64,000 bases of DNA from Proteiniclasticum sediminis (GTDB lineage: Bacteria; Bacillota; Clostridia; Clostridiales; Clostridiaceae), in the NCBI RefSeq assembly GCF_018128025.1, contig NZ_JAGSCS010000004.1:1-64000 (forward strand). The letters run 5' to 3'. The position numbers and the translations under genes are program-made. The notes beneath the pieces were generated by a model. The model searched no databases and had not been told where the DNA came from. It was given only the letters and a program-made list of their open reading frames with translations. Numbering within the stretch: the first letter of the stretch is position 1; every line of letters begins with the position of its first letter. Below, one piece after another: positions 33,242 to 42,904 of this stretch.

Positions 33242-35788
33242 CTAGGGGCGGAGGGCTCTTCCCACCGCTGCCCGGAAGGAGTCCATGCTCTCCCCGTGCT
33301 TGGGGAACCAGTGTGAGACATCCGAGTGCCCGCTGGCGATGCCCAGGTAGTACCCTTCATAGTGGGCGATGATATTGTTCTCGTTAAGATCATACATGCG
33401 AAGAAGCATGACAGTGAGTTTTACGGTATTGTCCCAGGCCTTTCGGAAATAGGCCTCATTGGCGGCCACATCGTAGCCGATCATCTGCCCCCCCTTATAG
33501 TAGAAGGTTCCGGGCTCCGCAATCTCAATGCCGATGTGGGTGTTGTTGGCAGAACCTCCCGCGTGCCATCCCCGGTGATTCCAGGGCAGGTACTGCCATA
33601 TGGACTTGTCATCGGTGAAGGCGTGGACCGCCACCTGACGGTTGATCTCGCCGGCATCATAGGATTTGTTCCAGCGGCTGAACCACTCGCCGGCCATGAC
33701 GCCCGGCGTCGCCGTGGAATGGATCATGACGCCCTTGGGGACAATCTTCCGGTCCAGGTTGTAGCAGTCATTTCGCGTCATGTACTGGGTAAAGAGATTA
33801 TCCGGGATGTTCATGGCGTAGGGCTTATCCGTCTTCCCGGGAGCAGGCTGACCTTTTTTCACCAGACGGATCTCCATGGCTTCCAGACGGTACTCATAAA
33901 GAGCGGTGCCCGCCTTTTCCCCATTCTTGGCCCAGTCCAGCCAGCCCACATAGGCGGCATGAACCCGATAATAGAGGTCATACTCATTGGCAATGGAACC
34001 TTCCAGCCACACCTTGATCTCCTCGATGCGACGGGATTCTCCCACGGTTCCCACCAAGCTTCCGGCATTGGCTGCGTCTCGCCAGCCGATGCCCTGGATG
34101 AAGGCCGCAGCCTTCACCGTTCCCGAGGGAAGCTGTTCGCCCAGGTTCAGGGTAAAGGCCTCCAGACGAAGACTCTTTCCCGAGGTTCCCCCCAGTTCGC
34201 CGTCCCCTACTTCCGACATCCAGCCCACATCCTGGACATGGGCGCTGTAGCGGATGGCTTTCAGGGGAACGGGACTGGCATAGGCATTGGCGCCTTCCGT
34301 AAGAACGTTACTGCCCTTCTTCACAATCTGCACCTGCAGAGCTTCCAAACGGTAATGGAAGGTGGTGGACCCGACAGCCATGCCGTTTTTCGTCCAGTCC
34401 AGCCAGCCGTAGTTTTGCACATGGGCCCGATAATACACATCATAGGCCGCCGCATCGGCGCCTGTGAGCTCGATCTTCACCGCTTCCAGCATATTCTTGG
34501 TCTTGGTATAGTCCAGCACCTGACCATTCTCGGCATAGACGCTCCAGCCCTTGTCCTTGAAGTACCCGCTGTAGCGGATCCCCAGTTCCTTGTAGGGCAC
34601 CGTGACCTTCATGCTGAAGCCGTAGAGGGCCAGGGCCTGACCCACGGTTCCTCCCGTGGCCCCGTCCTTCACCTCCGCCAGCCAGCCCTTGGTCTGGGCA
34701 GCCAGGGTGTACCCCACCACAGGAGGCGTCAACACCAGCACCGGCGGATAGGTCCCTTCAGGAAGGGCAGTACCCTTGGGCACCAGAACCACTTCCACCC
34801 CAGTGATCTTCAGCACTTCCCCCTGGGTTCCCGCGGGATTTCCCGCCGTGGTCCAGCCCAGCCAGCCATAGCGTTCCACACGAACCCGGTACTGGAGGTC
34901 AAAGCTATCCGCAATGTTCCCCGTGAGGGAGAACCTGAGGGCCTCTACACCGGAAAGAGGATCCGGTGTCAGGACTGCCTCGCCATTCTTCACCGCAGGA
35001 AGCCAGTCGCTGCCCACGGGTTTTACACTATAGTTCACTGTTCCAGAGGGTAAAGTCATGGGCAGTGTCGCCTTCAGTCCATTCAGCGGTTGAGGATATG
35101 CTGCGCCATTTTGAAGGGCACTGAGCTGCCAGCCGCCCTGGGCGGTGGCGACCTCCAGGTTAACGCCAGGGGTTCCATACTTGCTTTCAAAAGCCTTGGA
35201 GACCACAGGAGCAAGGGCATCCCCTTTGGGGAGCACCAGAATCTCCACCGCTTCCATGCGGTAGCTGAGGCCTTCCGATCCCGCGGCGGCGCCATTTTTC
35301 GCCCAGCCCAGCCAGCCGATGTTCTGCACGTGAGCCCGGTAGAAGACGTCATAGCCGGCAGCCTGTTCTCCCGTGAGCTCGATCTTCAGGCCTTCCACAC
35401 GCTTGCCGCTTCCGGGCATGCCGCTGATCTCCCCTTCTGTCACTTCCGGAAGCCAGCCGTAGTCCTCCACATGGGTGGTATAGCGTAGCCCCAGGCCCGG
35501 CTGATTCCACTGAATGAGGAGCGCCTCCAGCCGAAGGCTCGCCCCCACGGTGCCGGCGAAGTCCGGCGAGGAGACCAGCCCCTGCCATCCTGCCCCTTCC
35601 ACAAAGGCCTGGTACTGAAGAACAGAATCCTCCACCGGCGTTGTCACACTCTCCAGCGCCCCCGTTTCCCCGGTTAACGGCAAAGCTGCCGCGTCTCCCG
35701 CCAGCTCCGCTGCCGAGACTTTTCCCGGAGAAACACCCAAACTTAAGCTCAACATACAAAGAACCAATAATGCCACCAGTTTCTTCAT
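33242..35788 (-). CDS. Secreted ChW-repeat N-acetylmuramoyl-L-alanine amidase (Amidase_2)
   Basis: An 848-residue exoprotein. Signal peptide (about 1-27), then twelve ChW-type units (about 55-646) that fall into four A-B-C triplets; units 4, 5 and 7 are degenerate (for example QGGWQLSALQNG). The C-terminal zinc amidase domain (about 670-845) has GVMIHSTATPG (His690), VAVHAFTDD, HRGWHAGG, HIGIEIAEP and NNIIAHYEG (His809) followed by GHSDVSHWFP. It should cleave the amide bond between MurNAc and the stem peptide. The long repeat array suggests strong surface anchoring. It lies between the glucosaminidase and subtilase genes. Confidence 0.9.
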   Translation of the reverse strand: MKKLVALLVLCMLSLSLGVSPGKVSAAELAGDAAALPLTGETGALESVTTPVEDSVLQYQAFVEGAGWQGLVSSPDFAGTVGASLRLEALLIQWNQPGLGLRYTTHVEDYGWLPEVTEGEISGMPGSGKRVEGLKIELTGEQAAGYDVFYRAHVQNIGWLGWAKNGAAAGSEGLSYRMEAVEILVLPKGDALAPVVSKAFESKYGTPGVNLEVATAQGGWQLSALQNGAAYPQPLNGLKATLPMTLPSGTVNYSVKPVGSDWLPAVKNGEAVLTPDPLSGVEALRFSLTGNIADSFDLQYRVRVERYGWLGWTTAGNPAGTQGEVLKITGVEVVLVPKGTALPEGTYPPVLVLTPPVVGYTLAAQTKGWLAEVKDGATGGTVGQALALYGFSMKVTVPYKELGIRYSGYFKDKGWSVYAENGQVLDYTKTKNMLEAVKIELTGADAAAYDVYYRAHVQNYGWLDWTKNGMAVGSTTFHYRLEALQVQIVKKGSNVLTEGANAYASPVPLKAIRYSAHVQDVGWMSEVGDGELGGTSGKSLRLEAFTLNLGEQLPSGTVKAAAFIQGIGWRDAANAGSLVGTVGESRRIEEIKVWLEGSIANEYDLYYRVHAAYVGWLDWAKNGEKAGTALYEYRLEAMEIRLVKKGQPAPGKTDKPYAMNIPDNLFTQYMTRNDCYNLDRKIVPKGVMIHSTATPGVMAGEWFSRWNKSYDAGEINRQVAVHAFTDDKSIWQYLPWNHRGWHAGGSANNTHIGIEIAEPGTFYYKGGQMIGYDVAANEAYFRKAWDNTVKLTVMLLRMYDLNENNIIAHYEGYYLGIASGHSDVSHWFPKHGESMDSFRAAVGRALRP

Positions 35789-35834
35789 GCACCCGTCCTA
35801 CCTTTTGCTTTTTCTTTAATGAAATTATACATTG

Positions 35835-35843
35835 ATTATAGCA
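35835..35843 (-). promoter_or_regulatory. Extended -10 promoter of the amidase gene
   Basis: Minus strand TGCTATAAT (35835-35843), a perfect extended -10 element, about 47 bases before the ATG. No good -35 is visible, as is common with extended -10 promoters. A second TATAAT follows nearer the gene. Confidence 0.5.
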
Positions 35844-35931
35844 TTTCTTCGCTTTATCCCATCCCCCAATTTACTCCGTTTTCAATTTTTCACAATTTCC
35901 CCACATTTTGATCTTTGTTTCAAAAAAAGTC

Positions 35932-35962
35932 AAAAAAGGAGACGGTGCACAGCACCGCCTCC
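35932..35962 (-). terminator. Terminator of the subtilase gene
   Basis: Stem GGAGACGGTGC / GCACCGCCTCC (35938-35948 with 35952-35962) with one mismatch and a three-base loop. On the minus strand it is followed by TTTTTTGAC. A and T runs on both sides make it strong. Confidence 0.9.
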
Positions 35963-36009
35963 AAAAAAGGGTTCACAGTTTCTTCACCCAGCGCTACGCG
36001 CCTTGGAAG

Positions 36010-39000
36010 TTAGGGATTGAAGGGCGTGGTGGTGCTTCCGGGAGCCGGAGCGCCCTTGGGAACAACCACGATCTTCACAGCTTCCATGCGGAGGGATCTT
36101 CCGGTGGTTCCAGCGGGAGCGCCATTCTTGGCCCAGCCCAGCCAGCCGAAGTCCTGTACATGGACCTGATAGTAAATGTCATAGAGTCCGGCATCCGTTC
36201 CCGTGAGTTCGATGGTCACCGCCTCACCGCGGAGAGATTTTCCGGTGGTGCCGCTGAGAGCGCCATCCATGACGGGATCCTGCCAGCCGTAGTCCTGCAC
36301 GTGGGTGGCATACTTGATGCCCAGCTTGGTGCTGTTCAGGACTTCGATGTTCAGGGCTTCGAGTCTCAGGGACTGTCCGGTGGTGCCGCTGACGGCTCCA
36401 TTTTCCACATATCCCTGCCATCCGATGTTCTGGACATGGCCGCGATAACGCAGAGCCACTTCAGGAATTTCCTTCACGATGGTGATGGTTTCCGACGTCG
36501 TATGACCAACGGCATCTTCCAGGGTGAAGTTAAAGACGTTCTCGCCGTCCACGAGGTTCACCTTGTAGTCGAAGGTGCGATAGCCTGCGCCCACGATGTA
36601 CAGTTCTTCAAATCCATCCCGGAGGAAGATCTGGCTGTCATCTTCGTAAAGCTTCAGGTAATCCAGGTTGTCCTTCAGGGTGAAGCGGATGGTGGCTTCC
36701 GAGGAGTTGGACACACGATCCAGCACTTCATAGGTGAGGGTCGGAGCGGTGGTGTCCACATAGAAACGGCGGGTCAGCTGGGTGACATTGCCATTATTGG
36801 TGATGGCTTCCACCTTCATTTCCTGATAGCCGTCGGGAAGATCCAGAACGGCGCTGAACTTGAAGGCAGGTCCGTTGATAACGGTGGTGGCGGGATCTTC
36901 CGGATCCTTCACCACGACGCTGGGCAGATACTCCACGGTGGCTTCCACGGTGCCGTTGAGGAGAACCTTATCCAGGTAGTTGACGTTGGTGACATAACCG
37001 GATACGGAGACGGTGCCTTCCGTCAGGAAGTCCAGGGTCAGGGGTTCCATGATATAGATCACAGGTTCCACATCCATGGGCAGTTCTGCGGTGACTTCCG
37101 TCATATTGTAGATATAGTCAAAGGCGGCGATGTCCACGGTGCTCACATCAGGAGCAGCCACGGGCAGCGTGTAAGTGTAGGTGTCCTGTCCAGGAGCAGC
37201 ATTGAGCTGTCCGGGCTGAACCGTACCATTGACGGCAAAGAGGAAGAATCCTAATCCTGCTCCGGCATCGGTGGCCTTGAAGGTCAGCGTACGGGTAGCC
37301 TCGTCATAGGAGACGATTTCCACTTCGGGGCCCTTGGTATCCACGGTGACCGATCGCTTGTAAGTCTGGTATTCCGAAGAACCCTGAACCTTGGCGGTGA
37401 TCTCGTAGATGTACTCACCATCGGCCACTACAGCGCCCTTGACCTTACCATCCCACTTGGCGTTAGCCACGAGGGTATAGGGGTTACGGGTTCCGCCGTT
37501 GATGAAGTTCTTCGTCACCCAGTTGCTGGTGAGAAGGGTTCGAAGAGGTGTTCCGTCCGTCTTGGTGATCTTGTAGTTCACCTGTTCGGCATTACGGAGG
37601 AAGGAAAGAATGGGCAGAACATTATCAGTGCCATACATGGCTCCGGTTTCGGTGCCTGGGCTGATAAAGAGGTTCTCGTCCCCATTGAAGTAGTAGCCGC
37701 CGTTATATTCCAGACCGAAATCGGAATACTGGAAGTAGGAAGGTCCAAAGGCATCGCTGGAATCCAGGCCATCAATGATGGCGGGCTCATCCCAGTCGCC
37801 GTAGAAGCCCACAAAGGGAACGCCCACGGTGGGGTTAACATCCAGAGGATCGACCAGATGGACAAATCCTTCCACGAACATGTTGCGGGTAACGGTGGTA
37901 TCAGCGGAGAAGTCGATGGTCACGGTGAATTCCTTGGTGCCGTTGGCGGGAACCACCACGGTCTCTGGAGCATCCACTGCAGCATTGACATACTCCGAAC
38001 CCAAGCCAATGACTTCCGTGGTGCCGATTTTGTCCGCAAAGTCTTCCAGCACGGTGGTGTCCACGACATAGGTGACTTCGGCATCCGTATAGTTGGTCGC
38101 CTTCAGTCTCAGGGTAAAGGACTTGGTTTCAAAGTCTTTCAGTTCTACCTTGGCTTCGCCTGTGGTGGCGTTGACCAGGGTCACCGGCGTCGTCACGGCG
38201 CCGAAGATGTTCATGAGTCCTGCACCCTGGGATCTTGGGGATACATCGTAGTCCCACTTGTCCAGGACAGAGACTGCGGTGTTCATGAGGAGAGTCTTCG
38301 CCATGCGGGTCTTTTCTCCTGCAGTGAGGTTGGCAAACTTCGGATTGGACTCCAGGTACTGCATAACCAATGCAGAGCCACCGGCCACATGGGGTGCTGC
38401 CATGGAGGTTCCGCTCATGGTGCCGTAGGAATTGTTGTTAAAGGTGGAGAAAATCATTCCGCCAGGAGCGGTGATTTCCGGTTTGATGGCCAGGGTCGGT
38501 GTGGTTCCCCAGGAGGAGAACGCGGACATCAGTCCGGCATTAGGATTAGACACAGACATAAACTCAGAGGAGAAGGTCACTTTCTTTTCCGCCAGGTTAT
38601 AGAGGTCCACGCCAGCGGTATTCCCGATGAAGACTGCAGGAATCTTCAGGGTTTCCGGATAAGCCATGTTGATCAGGGCATTTCCGCCTCCAGCGTTGTT
38701 GTAGATGATGACGCCGATGGCGCCGGCATTGGCGGCGTTAGTGATCTTGTCCACGAAGGTCAGGCTTCCGCGAATGATGAGGGCGACCTTGCCGGCAACG
38801 CCTGTGAGTTCTGCGGGAGTACCCAGTCCGCCGTAAACATATTCCACGTCAGCCGGAAGAGCCTTTGCAGGATCCGTAGGTCCGGCCACAGCCATGGGGG
38901 CTTTCACCGGAACGCCAGCCTTGAGATAGGTGAGGTACGGCATCATCTGGTTGGTGTTTTCGATGGAAGCCACGGAGATGGTGGGAGCATTGAGTCCCGG

Positions 39001-40161
39001 GGATCCGACGACGCCCACATCGGGGTTGGACTTCCAGGGATAGCCGTAATAGGTTCCGGTCCATCCATAGGTCAGGGTGCCGGAGTTTCCGGCGGAGACG
39101 GAGGCCACAATGCCATTATCCACGGCATTTTGGAGGGCCACAGCTTCCGGAGCTTCTGCCGAGGCAAAACCTGCGGTGGAGCCAAGGCTCATATTGAGGA
39201 CATCGGCGCCCAGCTTAATGGCCTCGTCGATGGCCACCATGTAGATGTCGGAGAAGGTGGACGGATAGAGAGGATCATTGGAGAACACTTTCATGGCCAG
39301 AAGCTGCGCTTCCGGGGCAATGCCCTTGATTCCGCCATTTTCCGTGTCGCCATTGGCACCGGCGGTTCCCGCCACGTGCATACCGTGCATGGAGGCTCCA
39401 GGGCCCTTGTCGATGACTTCCATGCTCAGGTCAAAGTAGTTGTAGCCATAGGGCACCTTTTCTGTGAAATACTTGCCCTTGAGGCCCAGAGCGCCCACTT
39501 CTTCTGCGGTGAGTTCGCCTTCGACGCCTTCACTGAGAATCATGTCGCGATGATTAAAATCAATACCGGTGTCGATGATGGCGATGATCTGTCCCTCACC
39601 CTTGAGATCCAGGTTCCAGGTTTGGGCTGCATTGACCATGCTTCCGCTGCTGAGCATATTGGGCTCTTCTGCGGGTTTTTCGTACTCATTGGAAAGATAC
39701 ACATGCTTTACGCCGGTGAGCTTTTCAATGACGGCAATATCCTTGAACTTAACGATGCCACTGAAGCCATTCATGGCTACGGTGAAGCTGTTCTTGAATT
39801 CCATCTTGACGGATTTGCCCAGGATCGCCGTCTTCACCGCTTCCTGTTCCGCTTTCAAAGTGGATTCGATTTTCTTAGTCTCCGTCACAGAAAGGGAGCT
39901 ATAGGATTTATCCTTTCCTGTGGCGATGACCACACCAGGTTTCGAGGTCAGTTCCACCACGATGCGGACTTCATCTTCCGGCTGGAAGAATTCGGCATAA
40001 ACTTCGGATACCTTGCGGTCCGAAAGTTCCGCTTCGAGTTTAGCACGGGCAGCATCGAGGAATGCACGATTTCCAGCATAGGCTTGTTTCGGCACAAATC
40101 CGCCGGACAGTGCAAGCAGCAGGACGAGAGAGAGAACGAGGAATTTTCGTAGTCTGGTCAA
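36010..40161 (-). CDS. Secreted S8 subtilisin-like protease with PA domain and three ChW repeats
   Basis: About 1383 residues from a TTG at 40161. I favour this start: AAGGAGG lies seven bases ahead and it gives a classic signal peptide (MTRLRKFLVLSLVL). An upstream ATG at 40188 (adds nine residues) is the alternative. Order: inhibitor-like propeptide (about 50-155), catalytic domain with Asp197 (AIIDTGID), His259 (MHGMHVAGT) and Ser586 (SGTSMAAPH), a PA insert (about 445-535) as in cell-envelope proteases, several Fn3/Ig-like domains, and one ChW triplet near the C-terminus. It probably trims surface or external proteins. HGM replaces the common HGT. Confidence 0.92.
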   Translation of the reverse strand: MTRLRKFLVLSLVLLLALSGGFVPKQAYAGNRAFLDAARAKLEAELSDRKVSEVYAEFFQPEDEVRIVVELTSKPGVVIATGKDKSYSSLSVTETKKIESTLKAEQEAVKTAILGKSVKMEFKNSFTVAMNGFSGIVKFKDIAVIEKLTGVKHVYLSNEYEKPAEEPNMLSSGSMVNAAQTWNLDLKGEGQIIAIIDTGIDFNHRDMILSEGVEGELTAEEVGALGLKGKYFTEKVPYGYNYFDLSMEVIDKGPGASMHGMHVAGTAGANGDTENGGIKGIAPEAQLLAMKVFSNDPLYPSTFSDIYMVAIDEAIKLGADVLNMSLGSTAGFASAEAPEAVALQNAVDNGIVASVSAGNSGTLTYGWTGTYYGYPWKSNPDVGVVGSPGLNAPTISVASIENTNQMMPYLTYLKAGVPVKAPMAVAGPTDPAKALPADVEYVYGGLGTPAELTGVAGKVALIIRGSLTFVDKITNAANAGAIGVIIYNNAGGGNALINMAYPETLKIPAVFIGNTAGVDLYNLAEKKVTFSSEFMSVSNPNAGLMSAFSSWGTTPTLAIKPEITAPGGMIFSTFNNNSYGTMSGTSMAAPHVAGGSALVMQYLESNPKFANLTAGEKTRMAKTLLMNTAVSVLDKWDYDVSPRSQGAGLMNIFGAVTTPVTLVNATTGEAKVELKDFETKSFTLRLKATNYTDAEVTYVVDTTVLEDFADKIGTTEVIGLGSEYVNAAVDAPETVVVPANGTKEFTVTIDFSADTTVTRNMFVEGFVHLVDPLDVNPTVGVPFVGFYGDWDEPAIIDGLDSSDAFGPSYFQYSDFGLEYNGGYYFNGDENLFISPGTETGAMYGTDNVLPILSFLRNAEQVNYKITKTDGTPLRTLLTSNWVTKNFINGGTRNPYTLVANAKWDGKVKGAVVADGEYIYEITAKVQGSSEYQTYKRSVTVDTKGPEVEIVSYDEATRTLTFKATDAGAGLGFFLFAVNGTVQPGQLNAAPGQDTYTYTLPVAAPDVSTVDIAAFDYIYNMTEVTAELPMDVEPVIYIMEPLTLDFLTEGTVSVSGYVTNVNYLDKVLLNGTVEATVEYLPSVVVKDPEDPATTVINGPAFKFSAVLDLPDGYQEMKVEAITNNGNVTQLTRRFYVDTTAPTLTYEVLDRVSNSSEATIRFTLKDNLDYLKLYEDDSQIFLRDGFEELYIVGAGYRTFDYKVNLVDGENVFNFTLEDAVGHTTSETITIVKEIPEVALRYRGHVQNIGWQGYVENGAVSGTTGQSLRLEALNIEVLNSTKLGIKYATHVQDYGWQDPVMDGALSGTTGKSLRGEAVTIELTGTDAGLYDIYYQVHVQDFGWLGWAKNGAPAGTTGRSLRMEAVKIVVVPKGAPAPGSTTTPFNP

Positions 40162-40237
40162 AATACTACCTCCTTGTCGAGTTGTCATAAGATCAGCGAC
40201 CCTCCTTTAATTTCTTGAATATTCACAAGATAAAAAT

Positions 40238-40266
40238 ATTATACCGATAGATTAGGAAATTATCAA
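40238..40266 (-). promoter_or_regulatory. Promoter of the subtilase gene
   Basis: Minus strand TTGATA (40261-40266), exactly 17 bases, then a perfect TATAAT (40238-40243). It is one of the best sigma-A promoters in the window, about 75 bases ahead of the favoured start. Confidence 0.75.
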
Positions 40267-40633
40267 TAAAAAATGGGATAAAATCAAAAATTACGACATA
40301 TTCTCCATAATTTGTTGACATTATTTTTGAAATCCAACGCATTTCCGGTAAAAATGTGAACCAAAGCTTAATATTTTCTCCAAAATTACCCAATAGAGCG
40401 TTTTAGATATGTAAAATTTATGAACATTCTTTGGAATTGATTCATTCTCTCTATTTCAGTTAAACTTTTTTTAAGTTTTCCAGTTTCCCACTTCAGCTCC
40501 CAAGGAAGGCAAAACTGAAAATTGAGACCTTTATAGCCTCTGGCGCCCAAGATAAAACACCCGGATCCTTTAGGGATCCGGGTGCCGGGAACGATATTAT
40601 CATTTTGTCATTCTTTGGAACAGGGATCCTCCC
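40267..40633. other. AT-rich gap between subtilase and transglutaminase-like genes
   Basis: No gene is seen on either strand. The stretch upstream of the subtilase promoter is strongly AT-rich and contains no clear operator. Its right end carries the terminator of the transglutaminase-like gene. Confidence 0.5.
40554..40584 (-). terminator. Terminator of the transglutaminase-like gene
   Basis: Perfect 11 bp stem CACCCGGATCC / GGATCCGGGTG (40558-40568 with 40574-40584), five-base loop, followed by TTTTATC on the minus strand. Confidence 0.88.
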
Positions 40634-42904
40634 CTACTTCAGGACTTTCGCCGTGAAGGCATTGGCGGTGGATCCGGGGGCGGGAGCCCCCTTGGGAACA
40701 AGACAGATCTGGATGGCCTCCAGACGGTAACTGTATCCGGCAGTGCCGGCATCCTGGCCATTCTTGGCCCAGCCCATCCAGCCAAAGTTTTCCGCATGGA
40801 CGCGGTAGTAAATATCATACTGTTCCGCCACAGTTCCGGTGAGCCGGATGCGGATGGCCTCCAGGCGCTTGGCCTGGCCCGTGGTGCCGCTTAAGGACCC
40901 ATCGGTGACCTCACCCATCCAGCCGTAATCCTGGACATGGGTGCTGTAGACCACGGATCCATAGGGGAGAGAACTGCCCAGCTTCAGGGTGATGCCTTCC
41001 AGGCGCTTGCTGAGTCCCGTGGTGCCGCTGACGGCGCCATCGGTGACGGTGCTCTGCCAGCCGAAGTCCTGGACATGGGTACTGTAGTTGGTCAGTCCAT
41101 CGCCATAGAAGGAGGTATAGGAATTGGTCTGGGGAAGACTGCTTCCCTGGCCTTTTTCCAGAATCTTGATTTCGATGGCTTCCAGGCGGTAGGAATAGCC
41201 GGCGGAACCCGCCGCATGACCATTCTTGGCCCAATCCAGCCAGCCCAGGTTCTGCACATGGACCCGGTAGAAGATGTCATACTTGTCCTTATCCGCTCCC
41301 GTGAGCTCGATCTTGATGGCCTCCAGACGCTTGGCCTGGCCCACGGTGCCGCTGACGGCCCCATCCTGGACATATCCCTGCCAGCCATAATCCTGAACAT
41401 GGGTGCTGTAGCGGATGCCCAGATTGGGCATATTGCCAAGGCGGATCTCAATGCCTTCCAGACGAAGACTCAGTCCGGAGGTTCCGGAGGTTTCCCCGTT
41501 GGCCTTAAAAGCCTGCCAGCCGATGTTCTGAATGTGGGTTCGATACTGAACGCCGGTGACGGGAGGTGCCGTGACCACAGGGGCCTCATAGAGGTTCTCC
41601 CAGCTGTTGGTGTAGTAACTGGAACGCTGGGTGTACTTCAGTGCCCCGTCCAGGAACGCCAGTCCCTGGATGGCGCCAAGGCCGGCGGAAGGAACGAAGG
41701 CCGTGGAAAGTCCAGAACCATCCTTGTTCATGGAAAGGATGCTGCTGTCCGTATGGAAAAAGAGCTTTCCGTTCTTTTCATCCAGTTTCAGGGAAACGCC
41801 GCTCTTATAGGACCCGGATGGCAGCGTATAGACGGTGGTTTGGGTTCCATTAATCGCACTGTACTTCATGAGCTTTCCGGCCGTGGACATGTAGTACCAG
41901 TTTCCACTGTCCACCACAAACCGGCTGTCCACATTCTTCCAGAACATATTGTCATAAGTGGTGCTGGGGGCGGTGCCGGCTACCGTCCAGCTATAGTGGG
42001 GGTTGGTCCCTGCGGAAATGGCGGCATCGCTGAGAAGGAAATAGTCATGACCCACATTGCCCAGGCGGTCCCATACAGGATCATCCCAGGTCACATCCAC
42101 ATGGTAGTTCTGGCCCCCGATGGTGATGAGGTTCCAGGCATGGTTCATGGCATTGCTCACCACGAGCTCCGTGGGGATGCCCAGACGGTTTTCCATGAGG
42201 TACTTGTAGGCCAAGGCATAACCGTTGCAGACGGCCAAGTTGTCCACCAGAACGCCGTAGGCGTTGTAGGAGTCCGGCAGGATGGTGCTGTTCATGTCGT
42301 ACCGGGTGTTGAGGATGAGGTAGTCATGGATGGCCAGGGCCTTCTCCACATCCGTCATGCCCGGAGTGATCACGGACAGGGCTTTGGTCACTTCTTCCTC
42401 AAAAAGGTACCGCATGGAGGCCACCTGATCGGCAGTCTTCGTGTAGGAGGGTACCAGCGTCTTGATGGTTCCCTTGACGGAATCAATGGTGTAGGAAATG
42501 CTTCCCTTCACATAGAAGAACTCCGGATGGTCATTGAGAATACTAAAGAAGAGCTCCCCAATTTCCGCCCGAGGGATTCCATAGGTGGTGAGGCTCACAC
42601 TGGGCGCCATATTGGCCAGGGCATTGACGATGGCCGTGGTGGCGGAGGTGTAGGTGCTGGAGAGCACCTGGGGCTCTACAAGATTACTAACCGACGACGT
42701 CTGAAGGGCAGGAACCATTTCCCGCTGCAGGAGCGCACCTGCATCATCCAGCGCAGGCCAAGGCACGGTGGAAGTTTCGGCAGCAGCAGTCGTTTCCGGG
42801 GAAGGCAGACGCAGATCCTCTGCATGGGCAACTCCAGGAGCAGTCAGTGTAAACGCAAACAGCAGGAAACTGGCGGCTAAATTGCGCACTTTCTTAAAAT
42901 TCAT
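40634..42904 (-). CDS. Secreted transglutaminase-like protein with six ChW repeats
   Basis: A 756-residue exoprotein. Signal peptide (about 1-28, AHA cleavage), a transglutaminase-like cysteine protease-fold domain (about 100-300) with Cys226 (NLAVCNGYA), His255 (MNHAWNLI) and Asp270 (HVDVTWDDP), a beta-rich middle part with DUF5050-like repeats (about 325-445), and six ChW repeats (about 455-745) as two A-B-C triplets. Such domains can cross-link, cleave or transfer at peptide bonds in the wall; the true reaction is unknown. It sits at the end of the ChW cluster, opposite a divergent plus-strand gene. Confidence 0.88.
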   Translation of the reverse strand: MNFKKVRNLAASFLLFAFTLTAPGVAHAEDLRLPSPETTAAAETSTVPWPALDDAGALLQREMVPALQTSSVSNLVEPQVLSSTYTSATTAIVNALANMAPSVSLTTYGIPRAEIGELFFSILNDHPEFFYVKGSISYTIDSVKGTIKTLVPSYTKTADQVASMRYLFEEEVTKALSVITPGMTDVEKALAIHDYLILNTRYDMNSTILPDSYNAYGVLVDNLAVCNGYALAYKYLMENRLGIPTELVVSNAMNHAWNLITIGGQNYHVDVTWDDPVWDRLGNVGHDYFLLSDAAISAGTNPHYSWTVAGTAPSTTYDNMFWKNVDSRFVVDSGNWYYMSTAGKLMKYSAINGTQTTVYTLPSGSYKSGVSLKLDEKNGKLFFHTDSSILSMNKDGSGLSTAFVPSAGLGAIQGLAFLDGALKYTQRSSYYTNSWENLYEAPVVTAPPVTGVQYRTHIQNIGWQAFKANGETSGTSGLSLRLEGIEIRLGNMPNLGIRYSTHVQDYGWQGYVQDGAVSGTVGQAKRLEAIKIELTGADKDKYDIFYRVHVQNLGWLDWAKNGHAAGSAGYSYRLEAIEIKILEKGQGSSLPQTNSYTSFYGDGLTNYSTHVQDFGWQSTVTDGAVSGTTGLSKRLEGITLKLGSSLPYGSVVYSTHVQDYGWMGEVTDGSLSGTTGQAKRLEAIRIRLTGTVAEQYDIYYRVHAENFGWMGWAKNGQDAGTAGYSYRLEAIQICLVPKGAPAPGSTANAFTAKVLK

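Noticed and set aside
33326-42880. Very long antisense open frames (up to about 760 codons) opposite the ChW-repeat genes
   Set aside because: They follow from the codon bias and repeats of the real genes, start without ribosome sites and have His/Gly-rich, unnatural composition.
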